NCBI GenBank assembly: GCA_046304755.1
Contig: JBKCDO010000019.1
Span: 1-14,500 of the forward strand
Length of the DNA: 14,500 nucleotides
DNA from: JAIBBG01 sp046304755
GTDB lineage: Bacteria > Bacteroidota > Bacteroidia > Flavobacteriales_D > Sanyastnellaceae
Reading direction: 5' to 3'
Shown here: in pieces, positions 7,717 to 14,298 of the stretch
How the letters are laid out: every line of letters starts with the position of its first letter
How positions within the stretch are numbered: the stretch's first letter is position 1
Translations under genes and position numbers: made by a program
Notes under the pieces: model-generated
Told to the model about the DNA's origin: nothing
The model's input: only the letters and a program-made list of their open reading frames with translations
The model's database searches: none

Positions 7717-9051
7717 CTACATCTCAAACGTGTCCATGAACTTCGTAGTGAAGTCTCCCTCGCGGAATTTTTCATTCTTCATCAATCGCTGATGAAATGG
7801 AATCGTAGTCTTGATACCTTCAATAATGTACTCGTCGAGTGCACGCTCCATTTTAGTAATGGCTTCCTCACGCGTTTGCGCCACAACGATGAGTTTGGAA
7901 ATCATCGAATCGTAGTGCGGCGGAATAATGTAGCCTGCGTAGGCGTGCGTGTCGAGACGAACACCATGTCCACCGGGTGAGTGATAGGACGTGATTTTAC
8001 CGGGACTAGGAGCAAAGTTCTTAAATGGATCTTCAGCGTTGATGCGGCACTGGATAGCGTGCATCTTTGGGTAATAGTTGCGGCCTGAAATCGGTTCACC
8101 GGCAGCCAATTTAATCTGCTCCTTTACCAGGTCGTAGTTGATTACCTCTTCGGTAATCGTGTGCTCCACCTGAATACGCGTATTCATTTCCATGAAATAG
8201 AAGTCGCGGTTTTTGTCGACCAAAAACTCCACCGTACCAACACCTTCGTACTTCACCGCTTCAGCTGCTTTGATGGCGGCTTGCCCCATCTTTTCACGAA
8301 GCTCATCGGTCATGTAAGGCGAAGGGGTTTCTTCTACCAGTTTCTGGTGACGGCGTTGAATAGAGCAGTCGCGTTCGCTGAGGTGACACGCCTTACCGTA
8401 TTGGTCGCCGGCAATTTGAATTTCGATGTGACGGGGTTCTTCCACGAATTTCTCCATGTACATACCGTCGTTGCCAAACGCAGCGAGTGCTTCACGGCGC
8501 GTCTTTTCCCAGGCATCGCGAACGTCATCGTCGTTCTTACAAATGCGCATCCCTTTACCACCACCGCCGGCAGTGGCTTTCATCATAACGGGATACTTAA
8601 TTTTATTGGCAATCTCAAGAGCATCCTCCAAACTTTCCAATAGACCGTCGCTGCCGGGAATAGTAGGAACGCCAGCATCCTTCATGGTTTGTTTAGCACT
8701 GGCTTTATCGCCCATGGCTTCAATCATCTCAGGCGAAGCACCGATGAACTTGATCCCGTTCTCCTTGCACACCTTCGAGAAGATGGCGTTTTCAGAAAGA
8801 AATCCGTAACCGGGGTGAATCGCATCGGCAGTGGTGATTTCCGCAGCCGCAATGATGTTCGGGATTTTCAGATACGACTCTTTGCTCGGTGCAGGACCAA
8901 TGCAAACAGCCTCGTCTGCAAAACGGACATGAAGACTGTCGCGGTCGGCAGTAGAGTAAACAGCGACCGTTTTGATGCCCATTTCTTTACACGTGCGAAT
9001 GACGCGAAGTGCGATTTCGCCGCGGTTGGCTATCAGAATTTTATTGAACAT
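7717..9051 (-). CDS. accC: Biotin carboxylase subunit of acetyl-CoA carboxylase
   Basis: AccC, 444 residues, carboxylates the biotin on AccB with ATP and bicarbonate, the first half-reaction of acetyl-CoA carboxylase in fatty-acid synthesis. The start MFNKILIANRGEIALR matches the family; the frame is open to an ATG at 9090, but those 13 extra residues have no counterpart. ATP-grasp features seen: K116, K158, the glycine-rich loop GGGGKG at 162-167, HIEIQ at 208-212, ERDCSIQRRHQK at 226-237, E275, E288 and MNTRIQVEH at 289-297 with N290, R292 and E296. The C-terminal domain carries the usual RINAEDP and SPGKI segments. It lies 85 nt downstream of accB, with no visible terminator or good promoter between. 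The carboxyltransferase genes accA and accD are absent from the window. Confidence 0.97.
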   Translation of the reverse strand: MFNKILIANRGEIALRVIRTCKEMGIKTVAVYSTADRDSLHVRFADEAVCIGPAPSKESYLKIPNIIAAAEITTADAIHPGYGFLSENAIFSKVCKENGIKFIGASPEMIEAMGDKASAKQTMKDAGVPTIPGSDGLLESLEDALEIANKIKYPVMMKATAGGGGKGMRICKNDDDVRDAWEKTRREALAAFGNDGMYMEKFVEEPRHIEIQIAGDQYGKACHLSERDCSIQRRHQKLVEETPSPYMTDELREKMGQAAIKAAEAVKYEGVGTVEFLVDKNRDFYFMEMNTRIQVEHTITEEVINYDLVKEQIKLAAGEPISGRNYYPKMHAIQCRINAEDPFKNFAPSPGKITSYHSPGGHGVRLDTHAYAGYIIPPHYDSMISKLIVVAQTREEAITKMERALDEYIIEGIKTTIPFHQRLMKNEKFREGDFTTKFMDTFEM

Positions 9052-9136
9052 GATGTCTCGTGTTGATTTGTGGTGGATAGGAGCAAACACATCGGCCGGA
9101 ACATGCCGAGCGATGAGCGCATCAACTTTCCGGTGG

Positions 9137-9619
9137 TTATGCAGGTTCTACCAGGAACAAAGGCTGGTCGTATTCAACAGGTGTGCTGTCGTTGACCAAT
9201 ACCTTCACGATGGTACCTGAAATTTCCGATTCAATTTCATTGAAAAGCTTCATCGCCTCGATCACGCATACGGTGCTGCCCGGCTTGATAACGGCTCCGA
9301 CTTCAACGAAGGCGGGTTTATCCGGTGAAGGAGAGCGGTAGAATGTTCCAATCATCGGTGAGCGAATCTCGATGGTGTTGCCTTTTGCCTCGGGCGCTGC
9401 AGCCGGCGCTGCAGGTGCAGGCGCGGCTGCCGGAGCCGGTGCAACAGCAACCGGAGTAGGCGCTGCAGCCGGCATGGCTACTTGGATAACCTCCTGAACT
9501 TTTGTTTTGGACTCCTGAGCCTTAATAGTGATTTTGAAATCCTTCTGCTCAATAGCCACTTCGCTGACGCCGCTCTTTGAAACGAACTTGATCAGCTCTT
9601 GAATTTGTGTGAGATTCAT
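9137..9619 (-). CDS. accB: Biotin carboxyl carrier protein of acetyl-CoA carboxylase
   Basis: BCCP, 160 residues from the chosen ATG. It begins MNLTQIQELIKFVSKSG, the usual N-terminal helix of the family. Residues 49-78 are an Ala/Pro-rich flexible linker. The C-terminal biotinyl domain (about 81-160) has SPMIGTFYRSPSPD and the EAMKL motif at 121-125, with K124 the lysine biotinylated by BirA. AccC carboxylates this biotin. The frame is open upstream to a TTG at 9703, which would add 28 residues rich in Lys, Ala and Pro (AKTTKPKAAAKPTAQ...). That extension reads like protein but is atypical for BCCP, so the start is not fully settled. It lies between fabH (110-nt gap) and accC (85-nt gap). 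Confidence 0.95.
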   Translation of the reverse strand: MNLTQIQELIKFVSKSGVSEVAIEQKDFKITIKAQESKTKVQEVIQVAMPAAAPTPVAVAPAPAAAPAPAAPAAAPEAKGNTIEIRSPMIGTFYRSPSPDKPAFVEVGAVIKPGSTVCVIEAMKLFNEIESEISGTIVKVLVNDSTPVEYDQPLFLVEPA

Positions 9620-9729
9620 ATCCTGATTTTCATTTAATAACAGCGCCTCTTCAGCTTGTGCTGTGGGTTTTGCCGCTGCTTTCGGTTTGGTTGTCTTTGC
9701 CAAAGTTATCGAATTTGATTGGATAAACG

Positions 9730-10728
9730 TTATTTAGCGGAGTACGCCCACTTGAGGTAAACAGCACCCCAGGTGAATCCGCCTCCGAAGGCTGCTAAAA
9801 TGATATTGTCGCCCTTGTTCAGCTGCTTTTCCCAATCCCACAAACACAGCGGGATGGTGCCGGCGGTTGTATTGCCATAGCGCTGTATGTTGACCATCAC
9901 TTTCTCCGGTCCAACACCCATGCGGTTGGCGGTTGCATCGATGATGCGCAAATTGGCTTGGTGGGGAACCAGCCAAGCCACATCATCTGCGCTCAGACCG
10001 TTTTTCTCCATGATTTCGGCTGAAACATCCGCCATCCCTTTCACCGCAGCCTTGAATACCGGCTGACCGTCCTGAAATACGTAATGCTCCTTGTTATCAA
10101 CTGTTTCATGGGAAGCAGGCTTTACCGATCCTCCTGCCTTTTGATGCAAGTACTGACGGCCACTACCATCGGAGCGCAAGATGCTGTCCATAACCCCTAC
10201 ACCTTCTGTACTTGGCTCAAGCAACACCGCGCCTGCGCCGTCGCCGAAGATGATGCAGGTAGCACGGTCGGTATAATCAATGATGCTCGACATTTTATCA
10301 GCACCCACGACCACCACTTTTTTGTACTTGCCGGTTTCAACAAACTGAGCAGCAGTAGCTAGCGCGAAAATAAACCCTGAACAGGCGGCATTAATATCGT
10401 AACTCCAGGCATTTACGGCACCCACCTTATCCGAGATGATGTTGGCTGTGGCCGGAAAGACATGGTCGGGGGTCACGGTGGCGCAAATCAACAAGTCGAT
10501 TTCTGAGGCCTCAATACCACGCTTGGCCAGCAATCCCTTCACGGCTTCTGCGCCCATATCACTTGTGCCCAAGCCTTCGCCTTTGAGAATGTGACGAACC
10601 TCCACTCCGGTGCGCGTGCGAATCCACTCGTCGGTCGTGTCTACCATTTTCTCCAAGTCAAAGTTGGTGAGCGTATCCGGGGGTACAAATCCCTGAACAG
10701 CAGTAATGGCAGCAGTAATTCGATTCAT
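9730..10728 (-). CDS. fabH: Beta-ketoacyl-ACP synthase III
   Basis: FabH, 332 residues, initiates type II fatty-acid synthesis by condensing an acyl-CoA primer with malonyl-ACP. The catalytic triad is visible: C116 in NAACSGFIFA, H256 in VPHQANLRI and N286 in RYGNTTAGTIP. The ending GGGFTWGAVYLKW is typical. The start MNRITAAITAVQGFVP fits the family. An in-frame ATG at 10788 would lie upstream of the promoter at 10759-10789 and is rejected. Family knowledge: Bacteroidota FabH often accepts branched primers, giving iso/anteiso fatty acids, but specificity cannot be read here. It is the first gene of a likely fabH-accB-accC(-MBOAT-SGNH) unit, and it is divergent from yceD-rpmF, with which it is often co-directional in other bacteria. 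Confidence 0.97.
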   Translation of the reverse strand: MNRITAAITAVQGFVPPDTLTNFDLEKMVDTTDEWIRTRTGVEVRHILKGEGLGTSDMGAEAVKGLLAKRGIEASEIDLLICATVTPDHVFPATANIISDKVGAVNAWSYDINAACSGFIFALATAAQFVETGKYKKVVVVGADKMSSIIDYTDRATCIIFGDGAGAVLLEPSTEGVGVMDSILRSDGSGRQYLHQKAGGSVKPASHETVDNKEHYVFQDGQPVFKAAVKGMADVSAEIMEKNGLSADDVAWLVPHQANLRIIDATANRMGVGPEKVMVNIQRYGNTTAGTIPLCLWDWEKQLNKGDNIILAAFGGGFTWGAVYLKWAYSAK

Positions 10729-10758
10729 AGATGCGGTTTTGAAGGTTGGAAATGCGGG

Positions 10759-10789
10759 CAAATGTAAGACTACAGGCCATTTGCACAAG
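10759..10789 (-). promoter_or_regulatory. fabH promoter, Bacteroidota type
   Basis: Read on the minus strand, CTTG (10789-10786) is followed by 19 nt and TACATTTG (10766-10759). This matches the consensus TTTG-N19-TANNTTTG with one mismatch. Transcription would start near 10752, giving a leader of about 24 nt to the fabH ATG at 10728. It explains why the longer fabH frame starting at 10788 is not used. Confidence 0.7.
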
Positions 10790-10863
10790 GAAAAGTTGCT
10801 TCCGGAGAGGATATCCGGAAAATGGGATTATTGGGCCACCCTTTCACACTTGTCGCCCCCTGC

Positions 10864-10895
10864 AATCCTATAATCCTACAATCCTATAATCCTAC
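10864..10895. repeat. AATCCTAY octad tandem repeat
   Basis: Four 8-bp units run without gaps: AATCCTAT, AATCCTAC, AATCCTAT, AATCCTAC. This amounts to a 16-bp unit present twice. The array sits in the divergent gap between the fabH promoter and the yceD promoter, about 25 nt upstream of the yceD -33 box. It is a possible slippage-prone spacer or regulator site. No function is established. Confidence 0.85.
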
Positions 10896-10920
10896 AACTC
10901 GGATTTTTCCACAGCAAACC

Positions 10921-10951
10921 TTTGGAAAAGTGAAAAAAGGGATTACTTTTG
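10921..10951 (+). promoter_or_regulatory. yceD-rpmF promoter, perfect Bacteroidota consensus
   Basis: TTTG at 10921-10924, a 19-nt spacer and TACTTTTG at 10944-10951 match TTTG-N19-TANNTTTG exactly, the consensus of the primary sigma factor in Bacteroidota. Transcription would start near 10957-10959, about 20 nt before the GTG at 10979. The in-frame TTG at 10949 lies inside the -7 box and so cannot be the translation start from this promoter. Confidence 0.85.
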
Positions 10952-10978
10952 CCGTCCGTTTTTGAAATTCGGCTTACC

Positions 10979-11521
10979 GTGAAAAACAACAAGGAATACC
11001 GTATTCCCTATCTCGGTTTGAAGGCGGGTAACCACCACTTCGAATTTCAACTGACTGATGCGTTCTTTGAAGTATTCGAGTTCTCCGAGATTCACGAGGC
11101 CACAATTGAGGCACAGGTGAGTCTTGAAAAGCAAAGCACGATGATGGTGCTGGATTTCCAACTCAATGGAAACGTCCGCTCCACCTGTGATCACTGCGGA
11201 GATGAGCTGATGTTGCCCATTCAAACGCAACAGCATCTCATCGTTAAATTCGGTGATCAGACCTCAGAAGCCGATGACGAATTGCTGATTTTGGGACCCA
11301 ATGAACACGAAATTGATTTGGCCCACTACCTCTACGAGTATAGTCACCTGGCACTGCCCGCTCGCCACGTTCACGTGGATGAGTCCCTTTGCAATGCTGA
11401 AGCCCTCAAACGATTGGCACAATACAAGGTTGACCAAACCGCCAATACACAATGGGCCTCGCTGAAGAACTTGAACTACGAAGACCCCGAAGACAACGAA
11501 TTTTTTGACGAAGAAGAATAA
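10979..11521 (+). CDS. yceD: DUF177 (YceD) family protein upstream of L32
   Basis: This 180-residue soluble, acidic protein of the DUF177/YceD family lies directly upstream of rpmF. Known: yceD sits next to rpmF across bacteria, and its homologues are implicated in 23S rRNA accumulation and large-subunit assembly. Seen: an N-terminus VKNNKEYRIPYLGLKAG typical of Bacteroidota members, a CDHC pair in the middle (STCDHCGDELMLPI), then HEIDLAHYLYEYSHLALPARHVH, and a Glu/Asp-rich tail ending FFDEEE. The start is GTG 10979, chosen because N-terminal homology begins there and because an upstream TTG (10949) falls within the promoter. The gap to rpmF is 21 nt, so the two are co-transcribed. Confidence 0.88.
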   Translation: MKNNKEYRIPYLGLKAGNHHFEFQLTDAFFEVFEFSEIHEATIEAQVSLEKQSTMMVLDFQLNGNVRSTCDHCGDELMLPIQTQQHLIVKFGDQTSEADDELLILGPNEHEIDLAHYLYEYSHLALPARHVHVDESLCNAEALKRLAQYKVDQTANTQWASLKNLNYEDPEDNEFFDEEE

Positions 11522-11542
11522 TTGATTTAATACCATACTAAA

Positions 11543-11740
11543 ATGGCACATCCCAAACACAGGATCTCACAGACCCGCCAAGCGAAGCGCAGAACACACT
11601 ATAAAATTGAAGCGCCTAACGTGGCAACCTGCACAACTACAGGTCAGCCTCACCTGATGCACCATGCTCATTGGTATGAAGGCAAACTTTACTACAAGGG
11701 TAAAGTGGTGATGGAAAAAGAATCTGCAGACAACGCTTAA
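11543..11740 (+). CDS. rpmF: 50S ribosomal protein L32 (bL32)
   Basis: A 65-residue basic protein of the large ribosomal subunit. It begins MAHPKHRISQTRQAKRRTHYK, the highly conserved L32 N-terminus that threads into 23S rRNA, and ends with HAHWYEGKLYYKGKVV. Only one Cys (C30) is present, so this is the zinc-free form without a four-Cys ribbon. Length is normal. It is second in the yceD-rpmF operon and is followed after 24 nt by a strong intrinsic terminator, so expression stops here. plsX, often the next gene in other bacteria, is absent. Confidence 0.97.
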   Translation: MAHPKHRISQTRQAKRRTHYKIEAPNVATCTTTGQPHLMHHAHWYEGKLYYKGKVVMEKESADNA

Positions 11741-11764
11741 TCAGCGCTGACTACAACCATACAG

Positions 11765-11795
11765 GCCGGCTAACCCTCGTTAGCCGGCTTTCTTG
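11765..11795 (+). terminator. Intrinsic terminator after rpmF
   Basis: GCCGGCTAAC (11765-11774) pairs perfectly with GTTAGCCGGC (11779-11788) around the loop CCTC. The 10-bp GC-rich stem is followed by TTTCTTGTTT. It closes the yceD-rpmF operon. The remaining gap to 11932 shows no gene. TATCCTTG at 11899-11906 is one mismatch from the -7 consensus but has no matching -33 box. Confidence 0.92.
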
Positions 11796-11932
11796 TTTAT
11801 AGCCGACAATATCCAATTCGTGATTCTGTTCTACTTAGGCCGTGCAGGAATTTTGCTTATGTTAGCAGGGAATTCAGAAGGAAAATACGCACAGGCGTTA
11901 TCCTTGTCGGGAAAAACCTAATCGTAATAAAC

Positions 11933-12313
11933 ATGAAATTTCTTCTTAGCACGCTGTTGTTTTTGGTGACTCTTCACCTCGGCGCACAAGACATCACCAA
12001 TCAAGTGGCAGGCGCTTTCAAAAAGTCTGACGCGGCAGGTATCGCTGCTTTTTTCATGCCCCAACTTGAATTGACCATGCCTGATAAAGAAGGTGTGATG
12101 GAGAAGGCGCAAGCTCAAGCGGCGCTCGCTCAATTTCTCAAGGAAAACCAGGTAACGGGATTTACCATCAAACATCAGGGTACTTCCAAGCTTGACGACC
12201 AATTCAGAATTGCAGAACTCGTTACCGCCAAAGGAATTTATCGCGTTACGTTTTTCATGAAAAAACAAGACGGGGCGATGAAAATTAAACAACTCAAAAT
12301 TGAGCGCGACTGA
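11933..12313 (+). CDS. DUF4783 family exported protein
   Basis: This 126-residue protein has a signal peptide (1-18, cleavage near LGA|QD) and no lipobox, so it is predicted to be periplasmic. The mature part reads as a small NTF2-like alpha/beta domain: AGAFKKSDAAGIAAFFMPQLELTM, an Ala/Gln-rich helix (EKAQAQAALAQFLKEN), FTIKHQGTSK, and alternating strands ending in FFMKKQDGAMKIKQLKIE. This pattern fits DUF4783, a family largely confined to Bacteroidota and often found beside nadC, as here (46-nt gap). No catalytic residues are evident and the role is unknown. Family assignment is from memory of the motif pattern. Its promoter is not clear. Confidence 0.75.
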   Translation: MKFLLSTLLFLVTLHLGAQDITNQVAGAFKKSDAAGIAAFFMPQLELTMPDKEGVMEKAQAQAALAQFLKENQVTGFTIKHQGTSKLDDQFRIAELVTAKGIYRVTFFMKKQDGAMKIKQLKIERD

Positions 12314-12359
12314 GGTGAGTGAGCTACCAATTGTCTGAACGCATTACGCTGATTTTACG

Positions 12360-13220
12360 ATGAAACATGAATACACTTTCGGGAGTTTCAATCCCGATGA
12401 CTTGATACGCACCGCTTTGGCCGAGGATCTTGGCGATGGTGATCATACCACGTTAGCCACCATCCCGGCAGAAGCTACAGGCAAAGCCAGGCTGTTGGTG
12501 AAACAGCCCGGTATCATCGCCGGCATCGACGTTGCACGCCGTGTGTTTGAGCAAGTGGATAACCAATTGGTTTTTACACGCGTATTGAATGACGGTGACA
12601 CGATTGCACCCGGTGATGTTGCCTTTTATCTTGAAGGTTCTTCGCGCAGCATAACCATTGGCGAACGACTCGCTCTGAATTTCATGCAGCGCATGAGTGG
12701 TATCGCCACGAAAACACATCGCATTCAAAGCCTTATCGCTGATACCAAATGCAAGTTGCTCGATACGCGCAAAACAACTCCCGGTTTTCGCTTCTTCGAG
12801 AAAGAAGCCGTGCGCATGGGTGGCGGAGTTAACCATCGCTTCGGATTGTACGATATGATTCTGGTAAAGGATAATCACATCGATTTTGCAGGCGGTGTAG
12901 AACCGGCACTGAGTCATGTGCGAACTTACCTTAATGAAAAGGGCAAGGCGCTCAAGGTAGAGGTCGAAGCGCGCACCATGGATGAAGTGAAGGCCATTGT
13001 AGAATCCGGATTTGTGTTCCGAGTGTTGCTCGATAACATGACACCTGCTCAGATTGCCTCTGCGGTGGAATTCATCGCCGGTCGCATCGAGACCGAAGCC
13101 TCCGGAGGAATCACCGAAAAGAATATTCGCGATTACGCCCTGGCCGGAGTGGATTATGTTTCCATGGGCGCATTGACGCACCAGATTGAATCACTCGACT
13201 TGAGTCTGAAGGCGTGCTAA
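12360..13220 (+). CDS. nadC: Nicotinate-nucleotide pyrophosphorylase (quinolinate PRTase)
   Basis: NadC, 286 residues, converts quinolinate and PRPP to nicotinate mononucleotide, CO2 and pyrophosphate in de novo NAD synthesis. Motifs in order: LAEDLGDGDHTT near the N-terminus; ERLALNFMQRMSGIAT (102-117); LDTRKTTPGFR (134-144) with the quinolinate-binding Arg/Lys; MGGGVNHRFGLYDMILVKDNH (153-173); VEVEAR (200-205); LLDNM (223-227); and EASGGI (246-251), the phosphate-binding loop. All catalytic positions look intact. It is flanked by the DUF4783 gene upstream and a YihY-family gene 40 nt downstream. nadA and nadB are not in the window. Confidence 0.97.
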   Translation: MKHEYTFGSFNPDDLIRTALAEDLGDGDHTTLATIPAEATGKARLLVKQPGIIAGIDVARRVFEQVDNQLVFTRVLNDGDTIAPGDVAFYLEGSSRSITIGERLALNFMQRMSGIATKTHRIQSLIADTKCKLLDTRKTTPGFRFFEKEAVRMGGGVNHRFGLYDMILVKDNHIDFAGGVEPALSHVRTYLNEKGKALKVEVEARTMDEVKAIVESGFVFRVLLDNMTPAQIASAVEFIAGRIETEASGGITEKNIRDYALAGVDYVSMGALTHQIESLDLSLKAC

Positions 13221-13260
13221 TTCCACGCATGATGGTCACAAGTTGGTATTTTCGCGCTCG

Positions 13261-14232
13261 ATGACAGAAACCCCAAATTGGAAATCCCGCTTGCGAAACA
13301 TGCCGGTAGTTGCCAAATCGGTGAACTACTTGGATACCCTGCGACCGCCAGGATTTCAAGGGCTTTCCATTTGGTATGTGTCTTCGTTTTTTGCGGAATC
13401 GATTGTGAAAGGGCAGCTGGCAACAAGGGCGTCCGCCATTTCATTCCGGATTTTTTTGGCCTTCTTTCCGGCCATCATCATTCTGCTCTCGCTCATTCCG
13501 TATATCCCGATTGATAATTTTCAAGAGTCACTCTTCGATAGTATTCGCGGATTTTTTCCCGGAGATACGTTCAGTCTTTTTGAAGAAACCCTCGACGACC
13601 TGATCAATCAAAAGCACAGCGGGCTGCTTTCATTAGGTACCATATTGTTGATTTATTACGCATCGAACAGCATCAACGCGATTCTGATTGGCTTCAATCA
13701 AAGCTATCACTTCGAAGACAAGAGCCATCCGATTGTGATGCGCATCGCCAGCATCGTTCTGATTTTTGTGCTCGGGTCAATAATGCTCCTGGCAGTCGTC
13801 GTGCTCGTTTTCAGTGGCGTCATTTTCGAATATTTGCATCAGGTCGGCATTATCGGAGATCGAGGCTACATACCGATACTCAACTTCGCAAAGTGGATGG
13901 TCTCTATTTCACTGGTATATGCAATTATCAGCACACTTTACAATGTTGGTGTGCGCAAACGCATCCGTCGCTGGACATTCTTCAATGTTGGAGCAACCTT
14001 AGCAACGCTGAGCTTCATTGTTACTTCGCTCGCATTTGCCTATTTCGTCAACAACTTCGCGACATACAACAAACTCTACGGCTCACTGGGAACATTGATG
14101 GTGCTGCTCATCTGGCTCAACATCAATTGTGTGATTGTACTCATCGGATTCGACCTAAACGTCAGCATCCGCAAAGCGCGACGCAGCGTGCCCAAGCCGA
14201 AGCCGATTATCAAGAACACCATTAGGGAGTAG
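13261..14232 (+). CDS. YihY/BrkB (UPF0761) family inner-membrane protein
   Basis: This 323-residue integral membrane protein has about six hydrophobic segments (roughly 58-80, 120-146, 161-190, 208-230, 238-262 and 275-302). Family marks are QLATRASAISFRIFLAFFPA, YYASNSINAILIGFNQSY, and FATYNKLYGSLGTLMVLLIWLN near the end, followed by a basic tail. The family was once called ribonuclease BN by mistake; it is now regarded as a membrane protein of uncertain, possibly transport or lipid-related, function. ATG 13261 is preferred to an in-frame TTG at 13243, since TATTTTCG at 13247-13254 resembles a -7 box. Its stop codon at 14230-14232 adjoins the heptad hairpin. It may be co-transcribed with nadC. 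Confidence 0.9.
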   Translation: MTETPNWKSRLRNMPVVAKSVNYLDTLRPPGFQGLSIWYVSSFFAESIVKGQLATRASAISFRIFLAFFPAIIILLSLIPYIPIDNFQESLFDSIRGFFPGDTFSLFEETLDDLINQKHSGLLSLGTILLIYYASNSINAILIGFNQSYHFEDKSHPIVMRIASIVLIFVLGSIMLLAVVVLVFSGVIFEYLHQVGIIGDRGYIPILNFAKWMVSISLVYAIISTLYNVGVRKRIRRWTFFNVGATLATLSFIVTSLAFAYFVNNFATYNKLYGSLGTLMVLLIWLNINCVIVLIGFDLNVSIRKARRSVPKPKPIIKNTIRE

Positions 14233-14298
14233 TGGGTACTGGGTACTGGGGACTGAGTACCCTGTAACCAGTCCTCAGTCCCCAGTCCTCAGTCCCTA
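14231..14298. repeat. Heptad hairpin filling a convergent gap
   Basis: The left side has four units: AGTGGGT (14231), ACTGGGT (14238), ACTGGGG (14245) and ACTGAGT (14252). The right side has four units in reverse orientation at 14270-14297: AGTCCTC, AGTCCCC, AGTCCTC, AGTCCCT. Bases 14245-14257 pair perfectly with 14274-14286 (13 bp, 16-nt loop). Pairing continues outward for about 12 more bp with two mismatches and two G-U wobbles. It probably acts as a terminator or 3'-end stem for both converging genes, though T-tracts are poor. ACTGGGGACTGAGTAC is identical to 2319-2334. The YihY stop overlaps the left edge by two bases and the minus-strand stop overlaps the right edge. Confidence 0.88.

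Noticed and set aside
8161..8643. 160-codon plus-strand open frame opposite accC
   Set aside because: Antisense shadow of a highly conserved gene. No promoter or recognisable domain.
10729..10788. Extended N-terminus for FabH starting at the ATG at 10788
   Set aside because: The extension spans the fabH promoter boxes and has no family counterpart.
10905..10913. TTTTCCACA, a match to the DnaA-box consensus TTWTNCACA, next to the yceD promoter
   Set aside because: Single copy, no AT-rich unwinding region, no dnaA or dnaN nearby. A match to such a degenerate 9-mer is expected by chance.
11543..11740. Zinc-ribbon paralogue of L32
   Set aside because: Only one cysteine is present, so no four-Cys zinc site can form. 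It is the ordinary zinc-free form.
12453..13181. 242-codon minus-strand open frame opposite nadC
   Set aside because: Fully antisense to a well-conserved gene, with no family resemblance. Its Cys/His-rich composition is a by-product of the codons on the other strand.
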